From: Actinomycetota bacterium | GTDB lineage: Bacteria > Actinomycetota > Geothermincolia > Fen-727 > Anoxymicrobiaceae | Length of the DNA stretch: 30,462 nucleotides | NCBI GenBank assembly: GCA_018894655.1 | Contig: JAHIPE010000234.1 | Span: 1 to 30,462 of the forward strand | Reading direction: 5' to 3' | In this document: positions 22,460 through 30,378 of the stretch, one piece after another | Numbering within the stretch: the first letter of the stretch is position 1 | Layout of the letters: each line of letters starts with the position of its first letter | Notes under the pieces: generated by a model | Database searches by the model: none | What the model was told of the DNA's origin: nothing | What the model saw: the letters and a program-made list of their open reading frames with translations, nothing else | Translations under genes and position numbers: made by a program

Positions 22460-23602
22460 CTAAACCTCCCCGAGAGCCCTTTCCAGGTCCTCGCGCAGGT
22501 CCTCTTTGTTCTCGATTCCAACGGATAGGCGGACGAGGTTGTCGCTAATTCCTCTTCTGCGCCTCTCTCTTTCCCCAATCGAGCTGTGCGTCATCCTTGC
22601 TGGATGGCAGACCAGTGATTCCACCCCTCCCAGACTCTCCGCAAGCGTGAACACCTCCAGCCTCGAAACGAATCTCTCGACACCCGGTAACCCGCCGGCC
22701 AGTTCAATGCTTATCATTCCCGAGAAGCCGCTCATTTGTTTCCTGGCCAGGAGGTGGTACTCGCTGCTCGGGAGACCGGGGTAGTAAACCTTGGATACCT
22801 TCGGGTGCACTTCGAGAAACTCGGCCAGGAACGTCGCGTTCTTCTCGTGTTCTCTCATCCTGATCGCCAGCGTCTTGACGCCCCTCAGGACGAGCCAGCT
22901 GTCCCAAGGGCCGGGGACAGATCCGGCTGCGTTTTGGTAATATTTCAGGACTTCGTGTACCCTCTTGCGCGACGTCACGAGGGCCCCCCCGATGATGTCG
23001 CTGTGGCCCCCAAGGTATTTCGTCGTACTGTGCACCACGATATCCGCTCCGAGTTCGAGGGGCCGTTGAAAATAGGGGCTCGCGAACGTATTGTCGACCA
23101 CCAACAATAGCTGGTTTTTCGAGGCGACGGTTGACAGGTTCTCGATGTCCACGATCTTCAACAACGGATTGGTCGGGGATTCCACCCAGATGAGCTTCGT
23201 GTTGGGGCGGATGGCTTTCTCGAACGCGTTTGCGTCATCGACATCCGCGTACGATGTCTCCAACCCCCATTTCTTGAACACCCTCTCGAAGAGTCTCCAC
23301 GTGCCGCCGTAGAGATCATCGCCCGCGACAACGTGGTCTCCCGTCTTGAGAAGGCTTAGAACCGCGGTCGTGGCGGCCTGGCCGGACGCGAAAGCCAGGC
23401 CGTATTCACCACCCTCGAGCGAGGCAACCGCCTCTTCGAGCGCCGCGCGGGTGGGATTTCCGGTCCTGGAATATTCGTACCCCCTGTGGACCCCTATCGC
23501 GTCCTGCTCGAAGGTGGATGTCTGGTATACCGGCGTGATAACCGATCCCGTCACGGGATCCGGTTTCTGTCCTTCGTGTATGGCCCTGGTCTCAAACCGC
23601 AC
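22460..23602 (-). CDS. mccB: Cystathionine gamma-synthase/gamma-lyase family PLP enzyme (mccB/metB-like)
   Basis: Cys/Met-metabolism PLP enzymes of this type either make cystathionine or split it to cysteine. The 380-aa protein has TRAIHEGQKPD at the start, YEYSRTGNPTRAALE (43-57), the PLP lysine in VVHSTTKYLGGHSD (about 186-199) and SLGGVESLVCHPA near 320. Coupled to cystathionine beta-synthase (overlap 11 bp), the lyase direction (homocysteine to cysteine) is the more likely, as in the mccA-mccB pair of Bacillus. The start is GTG with AGAGGGG about eight bases upstream, inside the end of the preceding gene. It is the last gene of the methionine/transsulfuration operon. Confidence 0.92.
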   Translation of the reverse strand: MRFETRAIHEGQKPDPVTGSVITPVYQTSTFEQDAIGVHRGYEYSRTGNPTRAALEEAVASLEGGEYGLAFASGQAATTAVLSLLKTGDHVVAGDDLYGGTWRLFERVFKKWGLETSYADVDDANAFEKAIRPNTKLIWVESPTNPLLKIVDIENLSTVASKNQLLLVVDNTFASPYFQRPLELGADIVVHSTTKYLGGHSDIIGGALVTSRKRVHEVLKYYQNAAGSVPGPWDSWLVLRGVKTLAIRMREHEKNATFLAEFLEVHPKVSKVYYPGLPSSEYHLLARKQMSGFSGMISIELAGGLPGVERFVSRLEVFTLAESLGGVESLVCHPARMTHSSIGERERRRRGISDNLVRLSVGIENKEDLREDLERALGEV

Positions 23603-24977
23603 TTTTGCACCCCTCTTGTGCCACCGCCCAACTCTCGATCAAATCCCATCTGGTGACGATTCCCTCGGGAACGTCTCCAGATGTAACAACTACCGCTGGC
23701 GCGCCTGACAGAAACAACCTGTACGCTTCCGCCACGTCGATTTCCTCGTCCAGGGAGGGCATCGGCTTCCCCATCACGTCGGCGATTTCCTGCCTGCTTA
23801 GATCCACGCCCTCACCCTCACGAAGTGCTTTCATCACCGACGCCTCATTGATGCTCCCCACGATCGTCTCGGCATCGATCACCGGAATCTGCGAGATATC
23901 GTTGTCGCGCATGAGCTCTATCGCATTTTCAAGGGTCTCCGTGGGACCTACGAAGATTATGGAGGAGTTGCTCTTTTTTCGAGACAATATGTCTCTCAGC
24001 CTGGCCTCCCGAACCGGAACCCCCTCCCAGAAACCTTGTTGCAGCATCCAGGAGTCGCGATACATCTTGGACAGGTAATTCCTGCCGGTGTCGGGAAGCA
24101 GCGCCACGACATACTTCGGTGCCGGGAGCCTCTGCGCGTACTTCAAAGCAGCCGCCACGGCTGTCCCGGATGAACCACCAACGAGCAATCCCTCCTCGCG
24201 GGCCAGGCGCCGGGCCGTGTTGAACGACTCCTCGTCACTCACGCGCACCATGTCGTCGACGACCTGCCTGTCAAATGTCCTGGGGATGAAATCCTCCCCG
24301 ATGCCTTCCACCTTGAACGGCCGGGGAGTGTCGCCGGAGAGGATAGACCCTTCCGGATCGGCGCCGACCACGATGATGTCGGGATTCTTCTCCTTGAGGT
24401 ATTTCCCAACCCCCGAGATGGTCCCGCCGGTGCCCATGCCGGCTACAAAGACCTGCACCATGCCCCCGGAATCTTCCCAGATCTCCGGACCCGTCGTAGC
24501 GTAATGAGCGAGAGGGTTGTTCGGGTTTTCAAACTGATTCGGCCTGAAAGCTCCGGGTAACTCTTTGGCCAGCCTGTCGGCGACCCCGTTGTAGCTTTCG
24601 GGTGAATCCGGCGGTACGTCCGTGGGCGTGATTATCACTTCCGCCCCGTATGCTTTAAGAAGGTTCACCTTGTCCTCGCTCATCTTGTCGGGCATGACGA
24701 AGATGGCTCGGTAACCCTTGACGGCGGCCGCGAGCGCCAGGCCGACCCCGGTGTTGCCCGCCGTTGCCTCGATGATGGTGCCGCCCGGATTTAACCTTCC
24801 CTCCCTTTCGGCGGCTTCGATCATGGCGACGCCAATGCGGTCCTTGACGCTGCCGCCCGGATTAAGGTACTCAATTTTCACGTAGAGCTCCGACGATACC
24901 GTTGCCGCCAGCTTGTTGAGCTTGACGAGCGGTGTCTTGCCGATCGCTCCGAGGATGTTCGAGAGTTCTCCAGGCAT
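23592..24977 (-). CDS. cbs: Cystathionine beta-synthase with C-terminal CBS-domain pair
   Basis: This enzyme condenses homocysteine with serine (or O-acetylserine) to cystathionine using PLP. The 461-aa protein has IGKTPLVKLN (12-21), Lys45 in NPGGSVKDRIG, ATAGNTG, GMGTGGTISG, and then about 120 residues forming two CBS motifs (around 340-455; DNDISQIPVIDAETIVGSI, and GAPAVVVTSGDVPEGIVTRWDL). CBS pairs usually bind adenosyl compounds such as AdoMet. No N-terminal heme region is present. The ATG at 24977 is directly preceded by GGGAGGAG. An in-frame TTG seven codons earlier is unlikely. With the downstream lyase it forms a reverse-transsulfuration pair, separating it from the simpler cysK. Confidence 0.94.
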   Translation of the reverse strand: MPGELSNILGAIGKTPLVKLNKLAATVSSELYVKIEYLNPGGSVKDRIGVAMIEAAEREGRLNPGGTIIEATAGNTGVGLALAAAVKGYRAIFVMPDKMSEDKVNLLKAYGAEVIITPTDVPPDSPESYNGVADRLAKELPGAFRPNQFENPNNPLAHYATTGPEIWEDSGGMVQVFVAGMGTGGTISGVGKYLKEKNPDIIVVGADPEGSILSGDTPRPFKVEGIGEDFIPRTFDRQVVDDMVRVSDEESFNTARRLAREEGLLVGGSSGTAVAAALKYAQRLPAPKYVVALLPDTGRNYLSKMYRDSWMLQQGFWEGVPVREARLRDILSRKKSNSSIIFVGPTETLENAIELMRDNDISQIPVIDAETIVGSINEASVMKALREGEGVDLSRQEIADVMGKPMPSLDEEIDVAEAYRLFLSGAPAVVVTSGDVPEGIVTRWDLIESWAVAQEGCKSAV

Positions 24978-25016
24978 TACTCCTCCCTTCTTCCTCAATC
25001 AATGACGGGTGGCAGT

Positions 25017-26159
25017 CTACTCGATGCCCCTCAAGCGCAAGGCATCATGCAACAAAGAGTTGCCATCGCACCTGTAACAATGATTCTCCGTTCCGGGCGG
25101 GATGTCGGCGGCATATACGATCTCGGCGGCCTCGAGCACCGTTTCAACGTACCACTCCGCGGTCGGCGCCCGATGACCCTCCAGCAACGAGCCGGGGTTG
25201 GGAGACCACACGAACGGTACGACGTTCGCCCCGAGGAAGGTGATCTCGCGCACGCCCTCCAGGAACGTTTTTCTCGGTTCCAGGCCCATCACGAACACGC
25301 CATAAACGTTCCCCTCCCCGAAGACCTCGACGGCCATCCGGATTCCCTGGAGGAAATCGTCATGGCTTACGGCGCCGGCTTTGCCGGGGCAAATGGCCGC
25401 GTACAATGCCTCGTCCCAGATCTCCATACTGAAACCTATTGCTCGAATCCCCGCCTCGTTGTACGCGAGCACGTCATCGAGGCCGACGGCCGGGGACGGG
25501 AGTATCGTGCCGGGTATCCCTTCGAGACCCGTCTGTGCGGAAATAGACGCCATGATATCTCTAACCAGATCGATTTCTCTCTGGCGATTGAAGCACCCGC
25601 CGGTCAGCAGGACGTGCCTTGCGACGCCTTCCTCGAGCGCGGCGCTTGCGACTTCCCCTATCTCCCGGACTTCTTTTTTCCTGAGCACGGAGTCATAGGT
25701 GTCGGAGGTTGATGCGAGGTTGCAGAATAGACACTGCTGCTTTTTCGCGAAATAACTACAGTGGTTCTGGTAGCAGAAGAACAGGCAGTCCTCCCCTCCG
25801 ATTTGCCCGATTCTTACCATGGGGTTGCCTCCCAGGGTTTTCTTGTCGTAGAACTCGGGGCGAGGCAACCAGTTGACTTCGCACAGCCGCTCTTCCAGCC
25901 TGTAGAGGTCCAGCCCGTTGGTGCATCTTCTGACCTTGAAAGGCGAACGACTGTTTTTTCTGAACTGAACGATGGTTCCACCCGGCAAAACGAAGTCGTC
26001 CGGGAGTTTCGTTCCGACGTGATCCTCGAAATCCCAACCGAAGAGCCCGTGGTTCTGCTCCTTGTGGATAGTCCCCAAGCCCTCAAGAGCTTCACCGCCC
26101 GCTCGAACGCCCTCGACGAGCAGGTCCGCCTTCAACTTAAGAGTCTCGATCGGATTCAT
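25017..26159 (-). CDS. Radical SAM protein of unknown function in the methionine operon
   Basis: The 380-aa protein looks like a radical SAM TIM barrel, but its cysteines are unusual: C125-x3-C129-x4-C134-x8-C143-x2-C146, not the common CxxxCxxC. The last three resemble wide-spaced variants (as in Elp3, Cx9Cx2C). Downstream are LLTGGCFNRQ (a GGE-like AdoMet strand), FSMEIWDEALYAAICPGKAG and VYGVFVMGLEPR. A C-terminal CYRC (361-364) could bind a second cluster or zinc. The ATG at 26159 has AAGGAGG five bases upstream, and the longer start at 26183 has none. It overlaps metW by 23 bp, so it is tightly coupled to methionine synthesis. I do not recognise the substrate. Confidence 0.85.
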   Translation of the reverse strand: MNPIETLKLKADLLVEGVRAGGEALEGLGTIHKEQNHGLFGWDFEDHVGTKLPDDFVLPGGTIVQFRKNSRSPFKVRRCTNGLDLYRLEERLCEVNWLPRPEFYDKKTLGGNPMVRIGQIGGEDCLFFCYQNHCSYFAKKQQCLFCNLASTSDTYDSVLRKKEVREIGEVASAALEEGVARHVLLTGGCFNRQREIDLVRDIMASISAQTGLEGIPGTILPSPAVGLDDVLAYNEAGIRAIGFSMEIWDEALYAAICPGKAGAVSHDDFLQGIRMAVEVFGEGNVYGVFVMGLEPRKTFLEGVREITFLGANVVPFVWSPNPGSLLEGHRAPTAEWYVETVLEAAEIVYAADIPPGTENHCYRCDGNSLLHDALRLRGIE

Positions 26160-26790
26160 CCGACCCTCCTTGTGAATTCTCATCCGGCTCGAGCCTCTTC
26201 GAAATCAGGAAGAATCCCGCAAGGGCCCTAAGATTCGGCAGTAACCTGATTGTCCCGGTCCCGCCGAAGAAAGCAACCTTTTCGATTCGTATGTTTTTTG
26301 AGTGGCAGTAGTCGGTAAAATCCGCGATGCTCAAGAAATGAAGATTTGGCGTATCGTGCCACTGGTAGGGCAAAGACGGCGTCACCGGCGTCCGGCCCCT
26401 GAAGAACACCTGGCACCTTCCGGGGTAGTGCGCGAAATTGGAGAAGCCTACGATCGCATTCCTGCTGATTCTGAGTGCCTCCATGAGCACTATGTCCGGC
26501 CGTCTGACGACTCGCTGGAGGCTCCGGTCGAATATCGCGAAATCGAACGAGTTATCGGCATAATCGCCCAGTGCCGTGTCAACCTGCTCGTGGAGCACAT
26601 TGAGGCCTTTCTGGACACACAGGGATATGGAGGCATCGTCTATCTCGATTCCCTGCGCTTTGACGTTCCTTTCCTTTACGAGGCGCGACAGCAATCCCCC
26701 GCTGCCGCAGCCGAGTTCCAGGACCGAGGAGCCCGGTTCCACCCAGTCTATTATTGTTTCGTACGCGGCGCCCCCTGTAGAAAATCCCAT
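26137..26790 (-). CDS. metW: MetW, methionine biosynthesis methyltransferase-fold protein
   Basis: MetW pairs with MetX in many bacteria and is needed for homoserine acetylation, although its fold is a SAM-dependent methyltransferase. The 217-aa protein has the nucleotide loop LELGCGSGGLLS (24-35), the GIEID acidic end of strand 2, and the MetW-typical FDRSLQRVVRRPDIVLMEALRI and FSNFAHYPGR segments, ending FFGGTGTIRLLPNLRA. The ATG at 26790 follows AAGGAG and begins one base after the metX stop. The upstream in-frame TTG at 26808 is unlikely. It overlaps the radical SAM gene downstream. Confidence 0.93.
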   Translation of the reverse strand: MGFSTGGAAYETIIDWVEPGSSVLELGCGSGGLLSRLVKERNVKAQGIEIDDASISLCVQKGLNVLHEQVDTALGDYADNSFDFAIFDRSLQRVVRRPDIVLMEALRISRNAIVGFSNFAHYPGRCQVFFRGRTPVTPSLPYQWHDTPNLHFLSIADFTDYCHSKNIRIEKVAFFGGTGTIRLLPNLRALAGFFLISKRLEPDENSQGGSDESDRDS

Positions 26791-26791
26791 A

Positions 26792-27919
26792 TCAGCGCGC
26801 TCCTTCAAAGACCTTTATCAAGAAATGCGATACGAGGGTGGTCTCCTCATCGACCTCGAGGAGGAACGCGTCATGGCCGTATGTTGAATTGATCTCGCAA
26901 TAAGTCACGTCGACGCCGGCCGTCTTGCAGGCGCGCACTATCTCGAGCGATTGGTAGGATGGGTAAAGCCAATCGGATTTGAAGGACAAAACGAGGATCT
27001 TGGCCTTTAATCCCTTGAACGCATCAGCCAGGTTTCCGCCCCTGGTCGCATCGTACTCGTCAATCGCCCTGGTGATGTAGAGATACGAATTGGCGTCGAA
27101 CCTGTCAACGAAACTCAAGCCCCTGTAATGAAGGTAGTCCTCCACCTCGAAACCGTTGCTGAATGGATGCGCTTTTCCGTTTCCCCCCGTCCGCCGGCCG
27201 AACTTCTCCGCCATCGATATGTCGCTCATGTACGTTATGTGGCCGACCATCCTGGCCACGCTCAGGCCCTTGGCGGGGGACTCGCCACCGTAGTAGCGCC
27301 CGTTTTGCCAGTCCGGGTCGGCCATGATAGCCTGTCGGCCCACCTCGTTAAAAGCTATTTGTTGAGGAGAGTGCCTGGCCGCCGTCGCGATGACGATCGC
27401 GCTCTGTACGCGGTAAGGGTAAGAGACCAGCCATTCCAGCACTTGCTGTCCACCCATCGAACCGCCGGCTACGGAAAGCAGCCTGTCGATTCCCAGGTGG
27501 TCCAGGAGCTGGCCCTGCAACCTGACCATATCCGGGATGGTCACAAGCGGGAAGTCTGTTCCGAACGGCCTTCCCGTCGATGGGTTAATCGAGGACGGAC
27601 CCGTTGTGCCCTTGCATCCGCCAAGCACGTTCGAGCAAACGACGAAGTACTTGTCCGTATCGAACGCCCTGCCCGGCCCGATCATGTCGTCCCACCAGCC
27701 GGGTTTGTTCTGGCCCTTGTGCAAGCCGGCTGCGTGGGCATCTCCCGAAAGCGCGTGAAGCACGAGGATGGCGTTTGATCGGTCCTCGTTCAAATCCCCG
27801 TAAGTCTCATAGGCAACAGTGATTGGAACCAGTTTCTCGCCGGAATCCAGGAGAAATCGACCGGGAGGTGCCGCGAAAGTATAGTATTGTGTCTCGACAA
27901 TGCCGATCCCCTTGCTCAA
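26792..27919 (-). CDS. metX: Homoserine O-acetyltransferase
   Basis: MetX is an alpha/beta-hydrolase-fold enzyme that transfers acetyl (in some relatives succinyl) from CoA to homoserine, opening methionine synthesis. The 375-aa protein has VAYETYGDLN (36-45), LVLHALSGDAHAAG (52-65), the nucleophile Ser154 in GGSMGGQQ, the Asp in SFKSDWLYPS (about 318) and the His in YGHDAFL (about 350). GPSSINPSTGRPFG and FPLVTIPDMVR are family motifs. The start codon is TTG after AAGGAGG. It lies 34 bp after metY and abuts metW. Confidence 0.96.
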   Translation of the reverse strand: MSKGIGIVETQYYTFAAPPGRFLLDSGEKLVPITVAYETYGDLNEDRSNAILVLHALSGDAHAAGLHKGQNKPGWWDDMIGPGRAFDTDKYFVVCSNVLGGCKGTTGPSSINPSTGRPFGTDFPLVTIPDMVRLQGQLLDHLGIDRLLSVAGGSMGGQQVLEWLVSYPYRVQSAIVIATAARHSPQQIAFNEVGRQAIMADPDWQNGRYYGGESPAKGLSVARMVGHITYMSDISMAEKFGRRTGGNGKAHPFSNGFEVEDYLHYRGLSFVDRFDANSYLYITRAIDEYDATRGGNLADAFKGLKAKILVLSFKSDWLYPSYQSLEIVRACKTAGVDVTYCEINSTYGHDAFLLEVDEETTLVSHFLIKVFEGAR

Positions 27920-27953
27920 TTTCCCTCCTTGCCGGCCGTTGTTCGAAGACGAC

Positions 27954-29252
27954 TCAGGTCGCGGCCTTCCTCAGTGCTTGATCGATGTCGGCCTTTATGT
28001 CTTCAGGGTCCTCGAGACCTATGGACAGGCGCACGTAGTCCTCCGTAGTCCCCGTCGCCTCCTGCTCCTCGCGGGTCAACTGCTGGTGGGTGGTTGACGC
28101 GGGGTGTATCACCAGGCTCTTCGCGTCACCGATATTCGCGAGGTGCGAGAGAAGTGTTACGGACTCTATGAAGCGTTTGCCCGCTTCCAGCCCGCCTCTT
28201 ATTCCAAAGCCCACCAGGCCACCGAAATGTCCGCCGAGGTACTTCTTGGCGAGCTCGTGGCTGGGGTGATCTTCGAGTCCCGGGTAGTTCACCCACTCGA
28301 CGAGCTCGTGCGTCTCGAGCCACTTGGCGATCTCGAGGGCGTTATCCGAGTGCTTCTTCTGCCTCAAGGGGAGGGTCTCCAGACCCTGGAGAAATAACCA
28401 GGAGTTGAACGGGCTCAGCGGAGCCCCGATGTCTCGCAGCAACTGGACCCGGACCTTCAATATGAAAGCAACGTTGCCGAGTTCCGGGTGATTGCCGAGG
28501 GCGTCCCAGAAGACGAGACCGTGATAGCTCGGATCCGGCTCGGTGAACTCGGGGAACTTCCCGTTGCTCCAATCGAACCGGCCCGAATCCACGATCACGC
28601 CGCCGATAGAGGTCCCGTGGCCGCCGATGTACTTGGTCGCCGAATCCACGACGATGTCGGCACCGAAGTCGATCGGCCTGACCAGGCCGATCCCTACGGT
28701 GTTGTCCACCACGAAAGGGATGCCGGCATTGTGAGCGATGCCGGCAATTGCCTCGAAATCGGGAACGTCGAGCTTCGGGTTCCCGATCGTCTCGGCATAC
28801 ACAGCCCTCGTTTTCTCGGTTATCGCGCTCTCGATCTGTTCGGGCCGCGTCGAATCAACGAACTTCGCGGTTCGACCCAGCTTGGGAAAAGTGTAATGGA
28901 ATAGTTGATAGGTTCCGCCGTACAAGTTGTCGGCCGATACTATCTCGTCCCCCACACGGGTAATCGCAAGGAGCGCTAATGTCTCCGCCGCCTGCCCGGA
29001 GGCAACCGCGAGCGCCCCTGTCCCCCCCTCCAGGGCGGCCACCCGCTTTTCAAAAACGTCAGTCGTCGGATTCATTATCCTGGTATAGATGTTGCCGAAC
29101 TCCTTCAGCGCGAACAGGTTGGCCGCGTGCTCGGTGTCATTGAAGACGTACGAAGTGGTCTGGTAGATGGGAACAGCCCGTGCTCCTGTTGCCGGGTCCG
29201 GGCTTTCCTGACCCGCGTGTATCGCTATCGTGTCGAACTCTTGCTGTGTCAT
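27954..29252 (-). CDS. metY: O-acetylhomoserine sulfhydrylase (aminocarboxypropyltransferase)
   Basis: MetY makes homocysteine directly from O-acetylhomoserine and sulfide with PLP. The 432-aa length and the pattern FDTIAIHAGQESPDPATGA, YQTTSYVF, YTRIMNPTTDVFEKRVAALEGG (57-78), PLP Lys in VDSATKYIGGHGTSIGG and the VRLSIGLEDPEDI end are those of MetY and not of the shorter gamma-synthases. It is the first gene of the six-gene operon and starts after AAAGGAGGAG. Upstream is a leader of about 275 nt with a Met-rich peptide ORF and an intrinsic terminator, so metX, metW and the transsulfuration genes probably share methionine-responsive control. Confidence 0.97.
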   Translation of the reverse strand: MTQQEFDTIAIHAGQESPDPATGARAVPIYQTTSYVFNDTEHAANLFALKEFGNIYTRIMNPTTDVFEKRVAALEGGTGALAVASGQAAETLALLAITRVGDEIVSADNLYGGTYQLFHYTFPKLGRTAKFVDSTRPEQIESAITEKTRAVYAETIGNPKLDVPDFEAIAGIAHNAGIPFVVDNTVGIGLVRPIDFGADIVVDSATKYIGGHGTSIGGVIVDSGRFDWSNGKFPEFTEPDPSYHGLVFWDALGNHPELGNVAFILKVRVQLLRDIGAPLSPFNSWLFLQGLETLPLRQKKHSDNALEIAKWLETHELVEWVNYPGLEDHPSHELAKKYLGGHFGGLVGFGIRGGLEAGKRFIESVTLLSHLANIGDAKSLVIHPASTTHQQLTREEQEATGTTEDYVRLSIGLEDPEDIKADIDQALRKAAT

Positions 29253-29304
29253 TTCTTTCTCCTCCTTTGCCCGGTATCAAAATTACGAGGCGTTTTCTCG
29301 AGAA

Positions 29305-29345
29305 ATAAAAAACCCGCCAACCGTTTCCCCACCTGGCTGCGGGTT
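29305..29345 (-). terminator. Intrinsic terminator (attenuator) in the metY leader
   Basis: On the minus strand AACCCGC-AGCC (29335-29345) pairs with GGTT-G-GCGGGTT (29311-29322), with one bulged G and a 12-nt loop. A TTTTTTATTT tract follows directly. It lies 53-93 bp before the metY start and inside the transcript, so it can only stop metY transcription before it begins. Leader bases 29392-29408 can pair with its 5' arm and loop (29327-29343), which would prevent the hairpin. Confidence 0.88.
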
Positions 29346-29375
29346 CTTCCTTGATGAATGTCAGAAAGATGATGC

Positions 29376-29483
29376 CTACATAGGCATGCCCCCCGCGCGC
29401 AGGTGGGATCGCATAGCCATGCGACACATCATCATCTGCCTATCGCCGATATAGCTTATCGAGTCATTGCCAGGTCTTATCAT
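29376..29483 (-). CDS. Methionine-rich leader peptide of the metY operon
   Basis: This is a 35-codon ORF: MIRPGNDSISYIGDRQ, then MMMCRMAM (residues 17-24; 29412-29435), RSHLRAGG and MPM before TAG. Eight of 35 codons are Met, and five of eight in the central run, with one Cys codon. The ATG follows CAGGAG at an 8-nt spacing. It sits between a strong promoter and an intrinsic terminator ahead of a methionine biosynthesis operon, as leader peptides of trp, his or leu attenuators do. Longer in-frame starts exist upstream (to 29645) but lie before the promoter. Scarcity of charged Met-tRNA (and possibly Cys-tRNA) would stall ribosomes in the run and favour the antiterminator. Confidence 0.85.
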   Translation of the reverse strand: MIRPGNDSISYIGDRQMMMCRMAMRSHLRAGGMPM

Positions 29484-29532
29484 GCAGACATCTCCTGATG
29501 CGAATACAATAAACCCTACCATTATGATAGAG

Positions 29533-29561
29533 AATATACCAGCATCAAACCAGGGTGTCAA
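29533..29561 (-). promoter_or_regulatory. metY operon promoter
   Basis: TTGACA (29556-29561), a 17-bp spacer and TATATT (29533-29538) on the minus strand: a nearly perfect housekeeping promoter. It predicts a transcript start near 29526 and a leader of about 275 nt. A near-consensus promoter makes sense if control is by attenuation rather than by initiation. Confidence 0.8.
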
Positions 29562-29680
29562 GGGCAACGGGGATCCAGCCCCAAATCCACAAGGGGATTC
29601 AGGGCTCGCCGGTGCGGGTGCTTGGCCAGCATACTGCTCAATCAATGAGGGGGGGCTGAATATTTACGACTTTTTACTGG

Positions 29681-30319
29681 TTAGAGATCTGTTCCCCCGA
29701 ATAGCTCATCGCCGTATATTGCGCGGTACCTGCCCCCTCGGAGGGCCTCGATCAGCTCTCTTTCGTCCCCGATGCTTTCCTCGAAAACCGTGAGGGACCG
29801 TCCAATGTGGCTTACGTGGTGAGCGTCGCTCCCGCCTGTCCCGAAAAGACCATACTTCTTCCTGAGGCGCTCCGCCTGGTCGTTGCTCTTGCGGGTAACG
29901 GCGCCGTTGTGGGTCTCGATAGCGACTATCGCCTGGGCAAGCTCCTCGTCCAGCGTGTGCCGGTAGCGGTGGCGCGCGTCGGATATCCCCCTGCATGGAT
30001 GGGCGGGGATGATAATCCCATCGCGCTCCTCGACCTCTTTTCTGAGCTCAGTGAAAGGAAAGAGGTAGTACTTTACCCGGTCCAGCCAGCCGAACGCCAG
30101 CATGTCCCCGAGTTCCGTGTACACCTCCATCCCCCTGAAGACCTTGAACCCTTGCTCCAGGGCGTACTCGTAGTTGACCTGCGCCCCGACCCCGGTGGAG
30201 TGCTCGGTAACGCATACCGCGTCCAGCCCCAGCTCTCTGGACCTCTCAACAAGCTGCTGGGGAGTTACCGACGAGCACCTGGACGACACGTTGGTATGAA
30301 TATGCAGGTCGACAAGCAT
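29681..30319 (-). CDS. PHP-domain phosphoesterase
   Basis: PHP proteins are metal-dependent phosphoesterases (relatives act on histidinol phosphate, on nucleotides such as pAp, or proofread DNA). The 212-aa protein has the metal ligands DLHIHT (His6, His8), VTEHS (Glu39, His40), GMEVYT, IPAHPCR, ETHNG and GGSDAHH (near 167-173), so the trinuclear site is complete. Its length suits a stand-alone PHP phosphatase and not a polymerase domain. The ATG follows GGGAG at seven bases. It is not part of the met operon, which starts from its own promoter 120 bp downstream. The natural substrate is unknown. Confidence 0.9.
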   Translation of the reverse strand: MLVDLHIHTNVSSRCSSVTPQQLVERSRELGLDAVCVTEHSTGVGAQVNYEYALEQGFKVFRGMEVYTELGDMLAFGWLDRVKYYLFPFTELRKEVEERDGIIIPAHPCRGISDARHRYRHTLDEELAQAIVAIETHNGAVTRKSNDQAERLRKKYGLFGTGGSDAHHVSHIGRSLTVFEESIGDERELIEALRGGRYRAIYGDELFGGTDL

Positions 30320-30366
30320 CGATCAACTCCCGCGGTTTCTCTTCCTCCACGTGCAAAACACGCAAA

Positions 30367-30378
30367 CAGGTTAACCTG
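30367..30378. promoter_or_regulatory. 12-bp palindrome upstream of the PHP gene
   Basis: CAGGTTAACCTG is a perfect palindrome 48 bp before the PHP start, directly downstream of a possible -10 (TAGAAT on the minus strand, 30383-30388). No good -35 is present. It could be an operator, but with one copy this is weak. Confidence 0.3.

Noticed and set aside
22336..22578. 80-aa minus-strand ORF past the end of mccB
   Set aside because: Shadow of the mccB C-terminus plus intergenic DNA. No ribosome site or recognisable domain.
29253..29532. SAM riboswitch or T-box in the metY leader
   Set aside because: No S-box core, no SAM-II/IV consensus, and no AGGGTGGNACCGCG T-box sequence on the sense strand. 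The Met-rich ORF plus mutually exclusive hairpins explains the leader better.
29376..29645. 89-aa version of the Met-rich ORF
   Set aside because: Its first part lies upstream of the strong promoter and has no ribosome site. The ATG at 29483 with CAGGAG is the sensible start.
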